From Tenacibaculum sp. 190130A14a (GTDB lineage: Bacteria; Bacteroidota; Bacteroidia; Flavobacteriales; Flavobacteriaceae), in assembly GCF_964048965.1 (NCBI RefSeq), contig NZ_OZ040189.1, positions 1,736,001 through 1,800,000 of the forward strand: a DNA stretch of 64,000 bases, written 5' to 3'. The translations under genes were made by a program, and so were the position numbers. The notes beneath the pieces are model-generated. The model saw nothing but the letters and a program-made list of their open reading frames with translations, ran no database searches and was not told where the DNA came from. Below are positions 55,064 to 64,000 of this stretch, piece by piece (positions within the stretch are counted from its first letter, which is position 1; every line of letters begins with the position of its first letter).

Positions 55064-55741
55064 TTAATCTTCCAATAAATCTGGTCTTATCTCTTGTGTA
55101 CGCTTATAGGCTTGCTCATTTCGCCATTCTTCAATTTTAGGAAAATTACCTGACAAGAGAACGTCCGGAACTTTCATTCCATCAAATTCCGAAGGGCGTG
55201 TGTACACAGGAGGTGATAATAGATTGTCTTGAAAACTATCTGTTAAAGCAGATGTTTCATCACCTAATACACCTGGTATAAGTCTAATTACTGCATCACA
55301 TAAAACGGCAGCTGCTAATTCACCACCTGTTAAAACATAATCTCCAATAGAAATCTCTTGGGTAATATATTTATCTCTTATACGTTGATCTACGCCTTTA
55401 TAATGGCCTGTTAATATGATAATGTTTTCTTTTAAAGAAAGCGTATTAGCCGTTGCTTGATTTAAGGTTTTAGCATCTGGGGTCATGTAGATAATGTCAT
55501 CATAATCTCTTTCTGCTAATAATTTTTCAATACACTCTGAAATAGGTTTAATCATAAGTACCATTCCTGCGCCACCACCAAATTGATAGTCATCTACTTG
55601 ACGGTAGTTTCCTATTCCGTATTCTCTTAAATTATGAAAATGTACTTCAGCCAATCCTTTTTCAATAGCTCTTTTCATCATAGAGTTTTCAAAAGGACTT
55701 TTTATTAAATCGGGTTCTACTGTAATAATATCTACTCTCAT
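55064..55741 (-). CDS. trmD: tRNA (guanine(37)-N1)-methyltransferase TrmD
   Basis: The 225-residue protein has the trefoil-knot SPOUT fold: [52 protein letters not shown], and the cofactor loop [18 protein letters not shown]. It methylates G37 of tRNAs to keep the reading frame. Length fits the family. The start lies 4 bases downstream of a promoter -7 element, so translation may be leaderless. Confidence 0.97.
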   Translation of the reverse strand: MRVDIITVEPDLIKSPFENSMMKRAIEKGLAEVHFHNLREYGIGNYRQVDDYQFGGGAGMVLMIKPISECIEKLLAERDYDDIIYMTPDAKTLNQATANTLSLKENIIILTGHYKGVDQRIRDKYITQEISIGDYVLTGGELAAAVLCDAVIRLIPGVLGDETSALTDSFQDNLLSPPVYTRPSEFDGMKVPDVLLSGNFPKIEEWRNEQAYKRTQEIRPDLLED

Positions 55742-55745
55742 GCCG

Positions 55746-55753
55746 CAAAGATA
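55746..55753 (-). promoter_or_regulatory. Promoter -7 element of trmD, almost touching the ATG
   Basis: TATCTTTG on the minus strand ends 4 bases before the ATG. If transcription starts a few bases after the -7 element, as usual, it starts at or near the start codon. Confidence 0.6.
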
Positions 55754-55764
55754 TAGTATTATAC

Positions 55765-57207
55765 TTATTCAACATTAAAGGTTACCGGTAAAGTAAAACC
55801 TATTCTTGTAGGCTTATCACCATACATTGCAGGAGAAGCCTTTGTCAGTTTTTTGATAACTCTGATAGACTCTTCTTTTAGTTTTGGATGTGGAGCTCTA
55901 CATCTTATATCCGTAATCTTTCCCTTTTTATCAATTTTAAACTGAACAAAAATTCTTTTTCTTCCAGGAGAAAGTCCAAGTCTATTTGCTAAGCCCGCAT
56001 TAAATCTCCTAACAAAGAATTCTCTAATAGTTCGGTTATAACAGTTTTTTCCCATAGTAGCATTTAAAGAGTTTTTACAACTTGGAAAAACAGGAATCCT
56101 GGTATATCCTATAATACTATTCGTAACTACTTTATTACTACCATTTTCAAATTTTATTACCGATGTAAAATACTTATTTACTGGATGTCTATTTTTAAAA
56201 GTAGAATTTGAAAGGTCATATTTTTTGAATAGACTAATAATCTTTTTTTCTAATTGTTCAGATCTAGAATTGGTAGATATTTTAAAAGCTTTACCAGTTA
56301 CATCTAACTCAAAGAAAAGCTTTAGTCTATCGTTTACTCTATTTAGATTGGCTTTTTTTATATCTTCTTCCGTTAAGTTTTCTTTGAAATAGGTAGCCAA
56401 TGTATTTGTCGAATTTGGTTTGAAAACACTATCAAAATTATGGTCTAATTCTATGTTAGTTGGGGCATCATTTTTTTCAAATTCTTGTTTTATGTGGTAA
56501 TAATAACTTGTAGGTTCATTATTAATCATTTTCGGAACAAAAATAGTGTCGTACTCTTTGGTTATTTTAAGAATGTTCTTTTTGAAAACTTCAGGAGCTT
56601 TTAATTCACTTACATTTAGTTTACCATTTGTGTCAATTAATACCTTGAAATCGAGAATAACTCTCTCATTATTATTTAATAAACTATCTGTTAGATTATA
56701 ATTTATTGAATTATAAAAATAGTTTCTAATAGTTTTATTTAGGCAATAGTTAATATCACTGTAAAAGTCTAAATCGTCACAAGATGAACAATTAGGAGAA
56801 GAAATTTCTAAGGGAACAGAGCTGCAATTGATAATGTTTTGGGTTCCTTTATTTGAAATGATTTGCAAGGAATATTTTTTTCTTGTGTCTAGTTTTGTCG
56901 TAAAATTATGTAGACTATACTCTTTAAATGCATTTTTTAAAGATGCTCTTAAATCTTTATTAAGATAGGTGTTTAAATTGATTCGATATGGAATATTCTC
57001 TTTATTAACTTGAAAAGACAAAATAATCTTTTTACTATTTTTCGGATAAGTAATGTTTTTTAATAAATCTGGATGAATTTTTTCTTTTAAATAATTAGAA
57101 AGTTTATTGTTGGCATTTGGACTTGTAAACGTATCGTATAATTCATCTTTAGCAGTTTGAGAAAAAGAAAATGATGATACCAATAATAATAGAAATAGTT
57201 TTTTCAT
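55765..57207 (-). CDS. Secreted protein of duplicated TonB-C-like domains
   Basis: With ATG 57207 the product is 480 residues and starts with a signal peptide ([17 protein letters not shown]). An in-frame ATG at 57264 would add 19 residues before it and is less likely. Two module pairs follow: an A-type domain ([20 protein letters not shown]), a B-type domain ([21 protein letters not shown]), then A again ([20 protein letters not shown]) and B again ([20 protein letters not shown]). The B copies resemble TonB C-terminal domains ([15 protein letters not shown]). There is no membrane anchor or proline-rich spacer, so it is not a typical TonB. Function unknown. Confidence 0.75.
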   Translation of the reverse strand: MKKLFLLLLVSSFSFSQTAKDELYDTFTSPNANNKLSNYLKEKIHPDLLKNITYPKNSKKIILSFQVNKENIPYRINLNTYLNKDLRASLKNAFKEYSLHNFTTKLDTRKKYSLQIISNKGTQNIINCSSVPLEISSPNCSSCDDLDFYSDINYCLNKTIRNYFYNSINYNLTDSLLNNNERVILDFKVLIDTNGKLNVSELKAPEVFKKNILKITKEYDTIFVPKMINNEPTSYYYHIKQEFEKNDAPTNIELDHNFDSVFKPNSTNTLATYFKENLTEEDIKKANLNRVNDRLKLFFELDVTGKAFKISTNSRSEQLEKKIISLFKKYDLSNSTFKNRHPVNKYFTSVIKFENGSNKVVTNSIIGYTRIPVFPSCKNSLNATMGKNCYNRTIREFFVRRFNAGLANRLGLSPGRKRIFVQFKIDKKGKITDIRCRAPHPKLKEESIRVIKKLTKASPAMYGDKPTRIGFTLPVTFNVE

Positions 57208-57349
57208 TGCAATAAATAAATTTTGGGTAAAGGTATAAAAAACATCTAAGTTGCTTAAGAGCAAATTATAAAATAGCGCTAGTTTTATTTGAGATATTTA
57301 CCCAATAATAAATAGTTTTTGATTGTTATTTCTACAAATATGAATTTGC

Positions 57350-58231
57350 TTAAAATTCAGGAAATATTTTTTTAAACTTTTTAGGAAGTTCAGAGGTAAT
57401 GTAAAGTTTTTTGTTAGTTAGTGGATGGGTAAATGCTAAGGTTTTGGCGTGAAGGTATAGACCTTTTCCTTTTAATAGTTTACCTTCTAAAAAGTAATCT
57501 TTATCTCCTAAAATTGGGTTGTGAATAGAAAAGAGATGTTTTCTAAGTTGATGTCTTCTACCAGTAATAGGATTTAGTTTAACGAGATTTAAAAAATCGA
57601 AACGTTCTGAAGAAACTGTTTTTTCAACTTTAAAATGAGTGATAGCTTCTTTTTCTTCAAGTGTTTTGTTGATGGTTCCTTCTAATTTCATTTTCCCTAT
57701 GGTAATAGCAACATAGGTTTTTTGGATGTCTTTATGTTCAAAAAGTTTGTATAAAGCTCTAATGGAACTACTTGTTTTTCCCACTAATAATAAGCCACTT
57801 GTAGGATAATCTAATCTATGAATGGGGGTGGGACGAACAGCATCTTCTAAGGTACTTTTTTGAAGGTTTTGTGGAAGTGCGTTATAAATAGTCACAAAGG
57901 TATTTCCGCTAACTAAAACACCGGGAGGTTTTTCTATAATGGCCAAATAATCATCTTCAAAAACAACTTTTAAAGGAAGCTTAAGTTTTTGAATTGATTT
58001 GGGAAGTTCAGTTGTTTGAAATAGTTCAATAGTTTCTTTTCCTTTAATAAACAGGGCAGTTGTTGCTATTTTACCGTTAACTCTAACTAAATTCTTTTTA
58101 ATGGCTTTTTTAAAGCCAGATTTACTGGGTAATGTTTTAAAAATACCTACTCCATACTCTTGTAATCGAATAGGGCTATCAAGCTTGGGAACGATATGAG
58201 TTTCAATTAACTTTACTTCTTTCAATATCAA
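57350..58231 (-). CDS. RluA-family pseudouridine synthase
   Basis: The 293-residue protein has an N-terminal S4-like segment (about 30-75, KKNLVRVNGKIATTALFIKG) and the catalytic domain with PIHRLDYPTSGLLLVGKT, where the Asp of HRLD is the nucleophile. Then VKLNPITGRRHQLRKHLFSIHNPILGDKDYF near the C terminus. It converts uridine to pseudouridine in rRNA or tRNA. The specific target (RluA, RluC or RluD) cannot be told. It lies 16 bases downstream of the ggt gene. Confidence 0.9.
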   Translation of the reverse strand: MILKEVKLIETHIVPKLDSPIRLQEYGVGIFKTLPSKSGFKKAIKKNLVRVNGKIATTALFIKGKETIELFQTTELPKSIQKLKLPLKVVFEDDYLAIIEKPPGVLVSGNTFVTIYNALPQNLQKSTLEDAVRPTPIHRLDYPTSGLLLVGKTSSSIRALYKLFEHKDIQKTYVAITIGKMKLEGTINKTLEEKEAITHFKVEKTVSSERFDFLNLVKLNPITGRRHQLRKHLFSIHNPILGDKDYFLEGKLLKGKGLYLHAKTLAFTHPLTNKKLYITSELPKKFKKIFPEF

Positions 58232-58247
58232 TATCTATGTATTAGCA

Positions 58248-59924
58248 TTAAAATCCTACTGCCTTATCATCTCCACGTGGATCTGCTCCTCCTTCTAATT
58301 TTCCATTAGGTAGAATTAAAATTCCTTCAACTTTACCAATTACAGGAGAATTGGTTTCGTCTAATTCATACCCGATAGTTTTGAGTTGGTCTTTTACTTT
58401 AGGATCAAAACTATTAGGTTCCATTCGTATGACATCGGGTAACCATTGATGATGAAATCTTGGTTGGTTTATAGCTTCTTGCATTCCCATATTATATTCG
58501 TGAACATTCAAAATAGTTTGTAAAACAGAGGTGATAATAGTAGAACCTCCCGGAGTACCAACAACCATATACAACTTGCCTTCTTTTTCAACAATTGTAG
58601 GAGTCATAGAACTTAGCATGCGTTTTTCTGGAGCAATTTTATTAGCTTCAGCTCCAATAAGTCCAAACATATTTGGTTCACCTGGTTTACTGCTAAAATC
58701 ATCCATTTCGTTATTTAGAAAGAATCCTAATTCAGAGCAATATAGTTTTGAACCATAAGCTCCATTAATAGTTGTTGTTACCGATACTGCATTTCCATAT
58801 TGATCAACAATGGAATAGTGGGTGGTTTCATCACTTTCTACCATTTCAATATTTCCATGAGATACCTCTGAAGATTTCGTTGGTTTTTCAAAAGAAAAGT
58901 TATCCATACGTTTTTTTGTATACTCTTTTGAAATTAATTCTTTTACTGGGATTTTAACAAAATCAGGGTCACCTAAAAAGAAACTTCTATCTGCGTATGC
59001 TCTTCGTTCTGCTTCAGTAATTACTTGTATCGATTTTGCCGTGTTATGTCCAAACTTATCTAATTCATAAGGTTCAAGAGCATTCATAATTTGAGCAAGG
59101 CAAATTCCACCACTTGAGGGAGGTGACATGGAAATAACTCTTAAGTTATCGTATTGGAAGGTGATTGGAGTTCTCCATTTTGCTTCGTACTTGGCTAAAT
59201 CTTCTTCTGTTACATATCCGCCATTTTCTTGTAAAAACTGAGCGAGCTTTTTAGCAGTTTCACCTTTGTAAAACTCATCTCTACCGTTTTGCTGAATTCG
59301 CGTTAAGGTTTTAGCAAGTGCCACATATTTAATAGTGTCACCTGCTTTCCATTTTTTATCAAATAGAATTTTGTTTTTGTTTGCTTTGGGAAAATTGGGT
59401 TGGTATTTCTGAATCCTTTTTTCTTGTTTTTTAGTGACAACTACTCCCTTGTATGCAAGTTCAATAACTGGTTGAATAATTTCTTCAATAGGTAATTTTC
59501 CAAATCGTTTATGAGAAGCAAATACTCCAGCAATAGTACCTGGTACACCTACTGCTGTAGCTCCTAATGTGCTTTTGTTTTTGATTACGTTTCCTAAGCT
59601 ATCTAGATACATGTCTTTATGCGCTGCTAGAGGAGCTTTTTCTCTATAATCTAGCGCACCTATTTCTCCGTCATTTTTTCTGTAAATCATAAAACCTCCA
59701 CCACCAATGTTTCCTGCATAAGGATAGGCAACAGCTAAAGCAAGTTCGGTAGCAGCCATGGCATCAAAAGCATTTCCTCCCTTTTCTAAAATAGCTACAC
59801 CAATTTTAGAAGCTTCTTCACGGGCAGATACAACCATTGCTTTTTCAACAATTAATCCTTTAACTTCTTTTTTACATGAAATAGTAAAAAGAGTAAATAA
59901 AAATAAGATGGTTAGTTTTTTCAT
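58248..59924 (-). CDS. ggt: Gamma-glutamyltransferase, lipoprotein form
   Basis: The 558-residue protein has a lipobox TISC (Cys17) in place of a plain signal peptide. It then has AMVVSAREEASKIGVAILEKGGNAFDAMAAT, the large-subunit core, and the processing site before Thr367 (ESDETTHYSIVDQYGNAVSVTTT). Thr367 should be the N-terminal nucleophile of the small subunit. Late motifs include SSMTPTIV and GTPGGSTIITSVLQTILN. It cleaves gamma-glutamyl bonds of glutathione and related compounds on the cell surface or in the periplasm. Confidence 0.93.
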   Translation of the reverse strand: MKKLTILFLFTLFTISCKKEVKGLIVEKAMVVSAREEASKIGVAILEKGGNAFDAMAATELALAVAYPYAGNIGGGGFMIYRKNDGEIGALDYREKAPLAAHKDMYLDSLGNVIKNKSTLGATAVGVPGTIAGVFASHKRFGKLPIEEIIQPVIELAYKGVVVTKKQEKRIQKYQPNFPKANKNKILFDKKWKAGDTIKYVALAKTLTRIQQNGRDEFYKGETAKKLAQFLQENGGYVTEEDLAKYEAKWRTPITFQYDNLRVISMSPPSSGGICLAQIMNALEPYELDKFGHNTAKSIQVITEAERRAYADRSFFLGDPDFVKIPVKELISKEYTKKRMDNFSFEKPTKSSEVSHGNIEMVESDETTHYSIVDQYGNAVSVTTTINGAYGSKLYCSELGFFLNNEMDDFSSKPGEPNMFGLIGAEANKIAPEKRMLSSMTPTIVEKEGKLYMVVGTPGGSTIITSVLQTILNVHEYNMGMQEAINQPRFHHQWLPDVIRMEPNSFDPKVKDQLKTIGYELDETNSPVIGKVEGILILPNGKLEGGADPRGDDKAVGF

Positions 59925-59928
59925 ATAC

Positions 59929-60513
59929 TTATAACAATGCGATTTTTTCTTTACAAAAGTTTTGTAATTCTATAAAAAATGTGGTGAAATCTTGTTCAAA
60001 TTGGCCATAATGATTTAACAGATCTTCAGTGGCAAGATTCATCTGAGATTTTCCTTCTGTGCGACGATTCATTCCGTTTAATACTTCTTGAATTCCTTTA
60101 GCAAACTGGTAGTTGTATAGCCAATTATATTGAATCATATAAGGAAGCATTTCTTGAGTTCTTTCAGGAAGAATATGGTTGTGTTCTTGGAGTAAGTTGT
60201 ATACTGAGTTTACAAATACTCCTAAAGGAATTTGAGAATAATTTTTCCAGTTTTTAGCTAGGAAGTGATCGTAAAAAATATCAATAATAACTCCGTCGTA
60301 ATGTCGGTAACGTTCATGAAGTCTACGCTTGCTTTTTCTAACTATAGGATGCGCATCTGTAAAAGTATCAATACTACGATGTAGTAAGATGCCTTTTTGT
60401 ATATTTTCAGAAAAATGGGAAAACTGATTTCCTTTTACATGATCAGCAATAAAATTACCAATCATTAACTCTTTATTATCACCCGAAAGGTATAAGTGCG
60501 CCAAAAAATTCAT
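59929..60513 (-). CDS. Acyl carrier protein phosphodiesterase AcpH-like
   Basis: With ATG 60513 the product is 194 residues, starting MNFLAHLYLSGDNKELMIGNFIADHVKG. HRSIDTFTDAHPIVRKSKRRL carries conserved His/Asp residues. A longer in-frame start at 60540 lies inside the pepD terminator hairpin and is unlikely. AcpH (HD-like superfamily) removes 4-phosphopantetheine from acyl carrier protein. It abuts the ggt start (4 bases), so they are probably cotranscribed. Confidence 0.85.
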   Translation of the reverse strand: MNFLAHLYLSGDNKELMIGNFIADHVKGNQFSHFSENIQKGILLHRSIDTFTDAHPIVRKSKRRLHERYRHYDGVIIDIFYDHFLAKNWKNYSQIPLGVFVNSVYNLLQEHNHILPERTQEMLPYMIQYNWLYNYQFAKGIQEVLNGMNRRTEGKSQMNLATEDLLNHYGQFEQDFTTFFIELQNFCKEKIALL

Positions 60514-60523
60514 TTGATAAATG

Positions 60524-60556
60524 TAAACAAAAAACCACAACTAAAAAGTTGTGGTT
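60524..60556 (-). terminator. Terminator of pepD
   Basis: AACCACAAC at 60533-60541 pairs exactly with GTTGTGGTT at 60548-60556. On the minus strand TTTTTTTG follows. Confidence 0.8.
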
Positions 60557-60576
60557 TAAAATAGATGTTAACATCT

Positions 60577-62043
60577 CTAATTTTTTGAAGGAGTATGTTT
60601 TAAAATTTCTAATAAATACTTCCAGAATTTTTGTGTTGATGAGATTTGAGCGCGTTCATCTGGAGAGTGTGCTCCTCGAATGTTTGGACCAAAAGAAATC
60701 ATATCCATTTTAGGATAGTTAGTTCCTAAAATACCACATTCTAATCCGGCATGACAAGCAGCTACGTGTGGTTGCTCTCCGTTGTTCATTTGAATATATA
60801 AGTCTCTTAATACTTTTAAGATTTCTGAATTTACATTTGGTAGCCATCCAGGATACGATCCAGAGAACTCTACGTTGAAACCAGCTAATTCAAAAGCAGC
60901 ACGTAATGAATTGGCTAAATCCCATTTGTTAGTTTCTGAAGAAGAACGTGTTAAACATCCTACTTTAATGGCTCCGTCTTTAACAATTACACGGGCAATA
61001 TTGTTTGAAGTTTCTACTAAGTCTTCAATATCTGGACTCATACGGTATACTCCATTTAAAGCAGTATATATTGCTTTGATTAATCCTTCTTGTACACCTA
61101 AATCCATAATAGAAGCTGGAGATGCAACTTCTTTAATTTCTATAGTTAAGTTTTCTTCTAAAGAAGCAAACTCCTCTTTAATTGTATTGATAAGCTCATT
61201 GATTTCAAATAAGAAAGGTTCTTTAGAAACAGTGTCAATTACAATGGTAGCAAAACTTTCACGAGGAATAGCGTTACGTAAACTACCACCATTAATTTCA
61301 GCAATACGTAATCCGTAATTTGTAAACCCGTCAAATAACAAACGGTTCATGATTTTATTTGCATTTCCTAAACCTTTATGAATATCCATTCCTGAATGTC
61401 CACCATTTAAACCTGTAACAGAAATTTCAAAAGCGGTGGTGTTTTCAGAAGTTACTTCTTCTTGGTAGGTTCTTGTTGCAGTAATATCAACCCCTCCGGC
61501 ACAACCAATTCCTATTTCATCATCTTCTTCTGTGTCTAAGTTTAATAAGATTTCACCAGTTAACAAGCCTCCTTCTAATCCCATTGCACCAGTCATACCG
61601 GTCTCTTCATCAATTGTAAAAAGAGCTTCAATTGCTGGGTGTGCAATATCTGTAGAAGATAATACAGCCATAATAGAAGCTACTCCCAAACCATTGTCGG
61701 CTCCTAAAGTAGTTCCTTGAGCTTTTACCCAATCACCATCTACAAACATTTTGATTCCTTCTGTATCAAAGTCAAATTCTGTATCAGCATTTTTCTGACA
61801 AACCATATCTAGATGGCTTTGCATTACTACAGTTTTTCGATCTTCCATTCCAGAAGTTGCAGGTTTACGAATGATTACGTTTCCTACCTTGTCTACTTGA
61901 GTTTCTAGGTCTAAACTTTTACCAAAGTCAACCATAAATTGAATGACTCTTTCTTCTTTTTTAGATGGACGTGGAACTGAATTTAAATCAGCAAAGTGAT
62001 TCCAAACAGCCTTAGGTTCTAAGTTTCTTATTTCTGAACTCAT
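60577..62043 (-). CDS. pepD: Aminoacyl-histidine dipeptidase PepD
   Basis: With ATG 62043 the product is 488 residues, starting MSSEIRNLEPKAVWNHFADLNSVPRPS. An in-frame ATG at 62076 would add 11 residues. M20 metallopeptidase motifs include VVMQSHLDMVCQK (His/Asp ligands), LGADNGLGVA, FTIDEETGMTGA and LDTEEDDEIG, with a long insert domain typical of PepD. It degrades Xaa-His dipeptides such as carnosine in the cytoplasm. Confidence 0.93.
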   Translation of the reverse strand: MSSEIRNLEPKAVWNHFADLNSVPRPSKKEERVIQFMVDFGKSLDLETQVDKVGNVIIRKPATSGMEDRKTVVMQSHLDMVCQKNADTEFDFDTEGIKMFVDGDWVKAQGTTLGADNGLGVASIMAVLSSTDIAHPAIEALFTIDEETGMTGAMGLEGGLLTGEILLNLDTEEDDEIGIGCAGGVDITATRTYQEEVTSENTTAFEISVTGLNGGHSGMDIHKGLGNANKIMNRLLFDGFTNYGLRIAEINGGSLRNAIPRESFATIVIDTVSKEPFLFEINELINTIKEEFASLEENLTIEIKEVASPASIMDLGVQEGLIKAIYTALNGVYRMSPDIEDLVETSNNIARVIVKDGAIKVGCLTRSSSETNKWDLANSLRAAFELAGFNVEFSGSYPGWLPNVNSEILKVLRDLYIQMNNGEQPHVAACHAGLECGILGTNYPKMDMISFGPNIRGAHSPDERAQISSTQKFWKYLLEILKHTPSKN

Positions 62044-62161
62044 TGTGAATTGTTTGTTTAATTTTTGTAGGTTCAAAGGTACGTTTTTAGACTTTTAAGA
62101 CAAAAGATAAAAGCAGAAAGAGTGTATGTCTTTTTTCTTGCTTTGAAGCTTCTTATTGTTG

Positions 62162-62169
62162 TAATTTTG
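62162..62169 (+). promoter_or_regulatory. Promoter -7 element of recR, almost touching the ATG
   Basis: TAATTTTG fits TAnnTTTG and ends 4 bases before the recR ATG. TTG at 62138-62140 is 21 bases upstream, a possible -33 element. Confidence 0.65.
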
Positions 62170-62173
62170 CAAC

Positions 62174-62791
62174 ATGGATTTCTCTTCAAAACTTTTAGAA
62201 AATGCAGTAAATGAAGTAAGTCGATTGCCTGGAATTGGTAAGCGAACTGCTTTACGTTTGGTACTGCATTTATTAAAGCAACCATCTGAAAATACAAAGT
62301 ATTTAACAGAGGCTTTGTCAACTTTGCGCAATGAAGTAAAATCATGTAAAAAATGTCATAATATTTCAGATACTATTTTGTGTGAAATATGTGCTAACCC
62401 GAACAGACATACAGAGGTAATTTGTGTAGTTGAGGATATCCGCGATGTAATGGCTATTGAAAACACAGCGCAGTTTAAAGGTTTGTATCACGTATTAGGG
62501 GGGAAGATTTCTCCTATGGAAGGAATTGGTCCGCAGAACTTACAAATAGAAAGTTTGGTAGAAAAAGTACGTAATGGAGAAGTAAAAGAATTGATTTTTG
62601 CGTTGAGTTCTACGATGGAGGGAGATACAACCAATTTTTATATTTATAAACAAATTGAAAAATACAATATTACAACATCGACTATTGCAAGAGGAATCTC
62701 TGTGGGAGATGAGTTGGAATATGCAGATGAAGTTACTTTAGGACGAAGTATTGTAAATAGAATCCCATTCGAAAATAGTTTGAAGTCTTAA
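62174..62791 (+). CDS. recR: Recombination mediator RecR
   Basis: The 205-residue protein has a helix-hairpin-helix ([21 protein letters not shown]), a Cys4 zinc finger ([16 protein letters not shown]), a Toprim domain ([17 protein letters not shown]) and the C-terminal [15 protein letters not shown] and [19 protein letters not shown]. It works with RecF and RecO in loading RecA. Length fits. Transcription may be leaderless. Confidence 0.96.
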   Translation: MDFSSKLLENAVNEVSRLPGIGKRTALRLVLHLLKQPSENTKYLTEALSTLRNEVKSCKKCHNISDTILCEICANPNRHTEVICVVEDIRDVMAIENTAQFKGLYHVLGGKISPMEGIGPQNLQIESLVEKVRNGEVKELIFALSSTMEGDTTNFYIYKQIEKYNITTSTIARGISVGDELEYADEVTLGRSIVNRIPFENSLKS

Positions 62792-62808
62792 GTTTGGTTA
62801 AAATAAAA

Positions 62809-62827
62809 GGAGTGTAAAAAACACTCC
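62809..62827 (+). terminator. Weak hairpin after recR
   Basis: GGAGTGT at 62809-62815 pairs with ACACTCC at 62821-62827 (loop AAAAA), 18 bases after the recR stop. Only a poor T-tract follows. Confidence 0.45.
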
Positions 62828-62987
62828 CTAATTTATACAATTTTGCCAATCATTCCCCAACATGAATGATTTGTTCAAGTGGACGTTCAAGAATGTATAT
62901 CCTTACAAATATTATTAATAGTTAAGGTTGTATTTCATATTATGAACTTAATTATTTTAAACGTTTTCTTTAAATTTTATAAATGAC

Positions 62988-63461
62988 CTAGAATGATTTA
63001 TCAATAAACTCATTTACGCTAGAAGGTAATAGTTTTTTATGACCGTTTAATTGTTCTATAATTTGAACATCCTTATCAAAGTATCTTTTTTGGATAAAAA
63101 TAGCAGGTTTTCGTAAGTCCGTTCGATACTCTATTAATGAATAGATTTTCTGATTAGCGTTGTAGTAAACGATAATTCGAGCCTCTGAAAAACCAAGTTT
63201 AGGATAAAAATAGGTAATGGTTTGAAGTTTATTTCCCTTTAAATCTTTTTCAACTTGATGAGAATATTTGGACGCACAGGAAATAATGCATGTAGTTTTG
63301 TTGGAATCTATTAAACTATCTACTTTCTTTTTATAATGATTAGAATGTTGTTTAACCATTAAACTATCAACTATACCTTTGCTATTTTCATTGTGTGTTA
63401 TTTTTTGTTGACAGGATAACGCTATTAAAAATATTACTATATAAAATACATTATGCTTCAT
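62988..63461 (-). CDS. Hypothetical lipoprotein
   Basis: The 157-residue protein has a lipobox ALSC (Cys17) and a mature part with helix-rich region (IVDSLMVKQHSNHYKKKVDSL), two close cysteines (TTCIISCASKYSHQ), and a strand-rich end (KIYSLIEYRTDLRKPAIF). No recognised domain. Single gene. Confidence 0.7.
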   Translation of the reverse strand: MKHNVFYIVIFLIALSCQQKITHNENSKGIVDSLMVKQHSNHYKKKVDSLIDSNKTTCIISCASKYSHQVEKDLKGNKLQTITYFYPKLGFSEARIIVYYNANQKIYSLIEYRTDLRKPAIFIQKRYFDKDVQIIEQLNGHKKLLPSSVNEFIDKSF

Positions 63462-63571
63462 AACTGTTTAATAACTTTAAGTAGTAACTAGTTAAAAATA
63501 AAGGGGGTAAGTGTTTTTATTAAGAAAGGAAACTTCCATAAATATGGATGAATACAAAACTAAAATATAAA

Positions 63572-63685
63572 CTATCCCGAAATCATTGGCCAAATTACTT
63601 CAACAACTAGTTTGTAAATTATAACTCCAAGTAAACCTCCAATAAATAAGCTTTTTGTGTTTTTTTGTGGTTGTTCTTTTTTCAT
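63572..63685 (-). CDS. 37-residue small membrane protein
   Basis: Minus-strand ATG at 63685-63683 to TAG at 63574-63572 encodes a charged, Gln/Lys-rich N terminus (MKKEQPQKNTK) and a hydrophobic helix (SLFIGGLLGVIIYKLVVEVIWPMISG) with a GxxxxG-like pattern. It is 37 residues, too short for usual gene callers. Clean start and stop and one predicted membrane segment suggest a real small protein. Function unknown. The rest of the gap 63462-63930 holds nothing else clear except the inverted repeat TAGCAC/GTGCTA at about 63710-63744. Confidence 0.55.
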   Translation of the reverse strand: MKKEQPQKNTKSLFIGGLLGVIIYKLVVEVIWPMISG

Positions 63686-63880
63686 AATGCATTGATGGAT
63701 TTTAGTTGATAGCACTTAATATTTATACAGAGTAATTTGTGCTATTGGTGCTAATGTAATAATTTACTTTTAGGTTTGAAGATTTAGAGAGGTATTTCTT
63801 TTATGAATTGAATGTATTGGTTTCACTACATAGAATTGATGATTCACAACAGTTACTTAAAAGTAGTGAATTATCCACGG

Positions 63881-63888
63881 TACATTTG
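63881..63888 (+). promoter_or_regulatory. Promoter -7 element of the last gene
   Basis: TACATTTG fits TAnnTTTG and lies 42 bases before the ATG of the partial gene. No clear -33 element. Confidence 0.45.
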
Positions 63889-63930
63889 GAGTAATTATAC
63901 TAATTATTAACCAAATAAAATTTAAAAAAA

Positions 63931-64000
63931 ATGAGTGTACCAACTTACGGATCATTACAGAACCAAATGAACAAAGAGTATCGTTGTAATCATGCAGCTC
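63931..64000 (+). CDS. N-terminal fragment of an unidentified protein
   Basis: An ATG after an A-rich stretch opens a frame that runs off the window: MSVPTYGSLQNQMNKEYRC... (23 codons seen). A promoter -7 element lies upstream. I do not recognise the protein, and there is no signal peptide. Confidence 0.55.
   Translation, partial: MSVPTYGSLQNQMNKEYRCNHAA

Noticed and set aside
60514..60540. Longer start for the AcpH-like protein
   Set aside because: The extension lies in the terminator hairpin of pepD at 60524-60556.
62044..62076. Longer start for PepD
   Set aside because: The extra 11 residues do not resemble the PepD N terminus, and MSSEIRNL gives a conventional start.

Overview
The window is AT-rich chromosomal DNA of a marine-type Flavobacteriaceae bacterium (Bacteroidota), probably Tenacibaculum-like. 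The genus is an inference. Supporting signs are a type IX secretion (T9SS) sorting domain with its PorP/SprF partner, Bacteroidota promoters (TTG - about 19 to 21 nt - TAnnTTTG), many lipoproteins with SCK/SCS lipoboxes, a TonB-dependent receptor, and 6S RNA between zapA and rny. I found no rRNA, tRNA, CRISPR array, insertion sequence or prophage. Most of the window is housekeeping, with one accessory patch at about 31.5-39.4 kb.

Layout. 0-6.3 kb: end of a T9SS type-B cargo with PorP/SprF and OmpA-family genes, a CAP lipoprotein, DUF4870, a C1 peptidase, DUF4268 and miaE. 6.5-17.2 kb: a giant alpha-2-macroglobulin lipoprotein, a phosphoesterase lipoprotein, a DbpA-like helicase and penicillin-binding protein 1C. 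17.2-25.7 kb: SulP transporter, universal stress protein, cation/proton antiporter, dnaX, msrA and two small conserved genes. 25.8-31.5 kb: a dicarboxylate symporter, then a tight five-gene operon (GshB-like ATP-grasp ligase, sulfurtransferase, TerB-like protein, N-formylglutamate amidohydrolase-like protein, DUF1704 metallopeptidase).

31.5-39.4 kb is the accessory patch: a C1 peptidase with an Asn-to-Asp active-site change, an orphan protein, small stress or regulatory genes, two hypothetical genes beside a shared upstream motif, an SRPBCC pseudogene, and a three-domain lipoprotein (class B1 metallo-beta-lactamase fold, alpha/beta hydrolase, PD40 propeller) with one zinc ligand replaced by Arg. 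39.4-46.2 kb: TonB-dependent receptor, M23 peptidase, ZapB-like gene, zapA, 6S RNA, rny. 46.2-53.8 kb: a DUF11 surface protein, a basic repeat protein, DinB, an ATP-grasp/DUF6095/murQ operon and monomeric isocitrate dehydrogenase. 54.5-64 kb: rplS, trmD, a secreted protein with duplicated TonB-C-like domains, an RluA-type pseudouridine synthase, ggt, acpH, pepD, recR, a lipoprotein, a 37-residue membrane protein and the start of one more gene.

The best leads for something undescribed are the operon at 27252-31458, which pairs an ATP-grasp ligase with a MATCAP/DUF1704-type carboxypeptidase much like the tubulin tyrosine ligase/carboxypeptidase pair of eukaryotes, and the three-domain lactamase-fold lipoprotein at 37237-39375.
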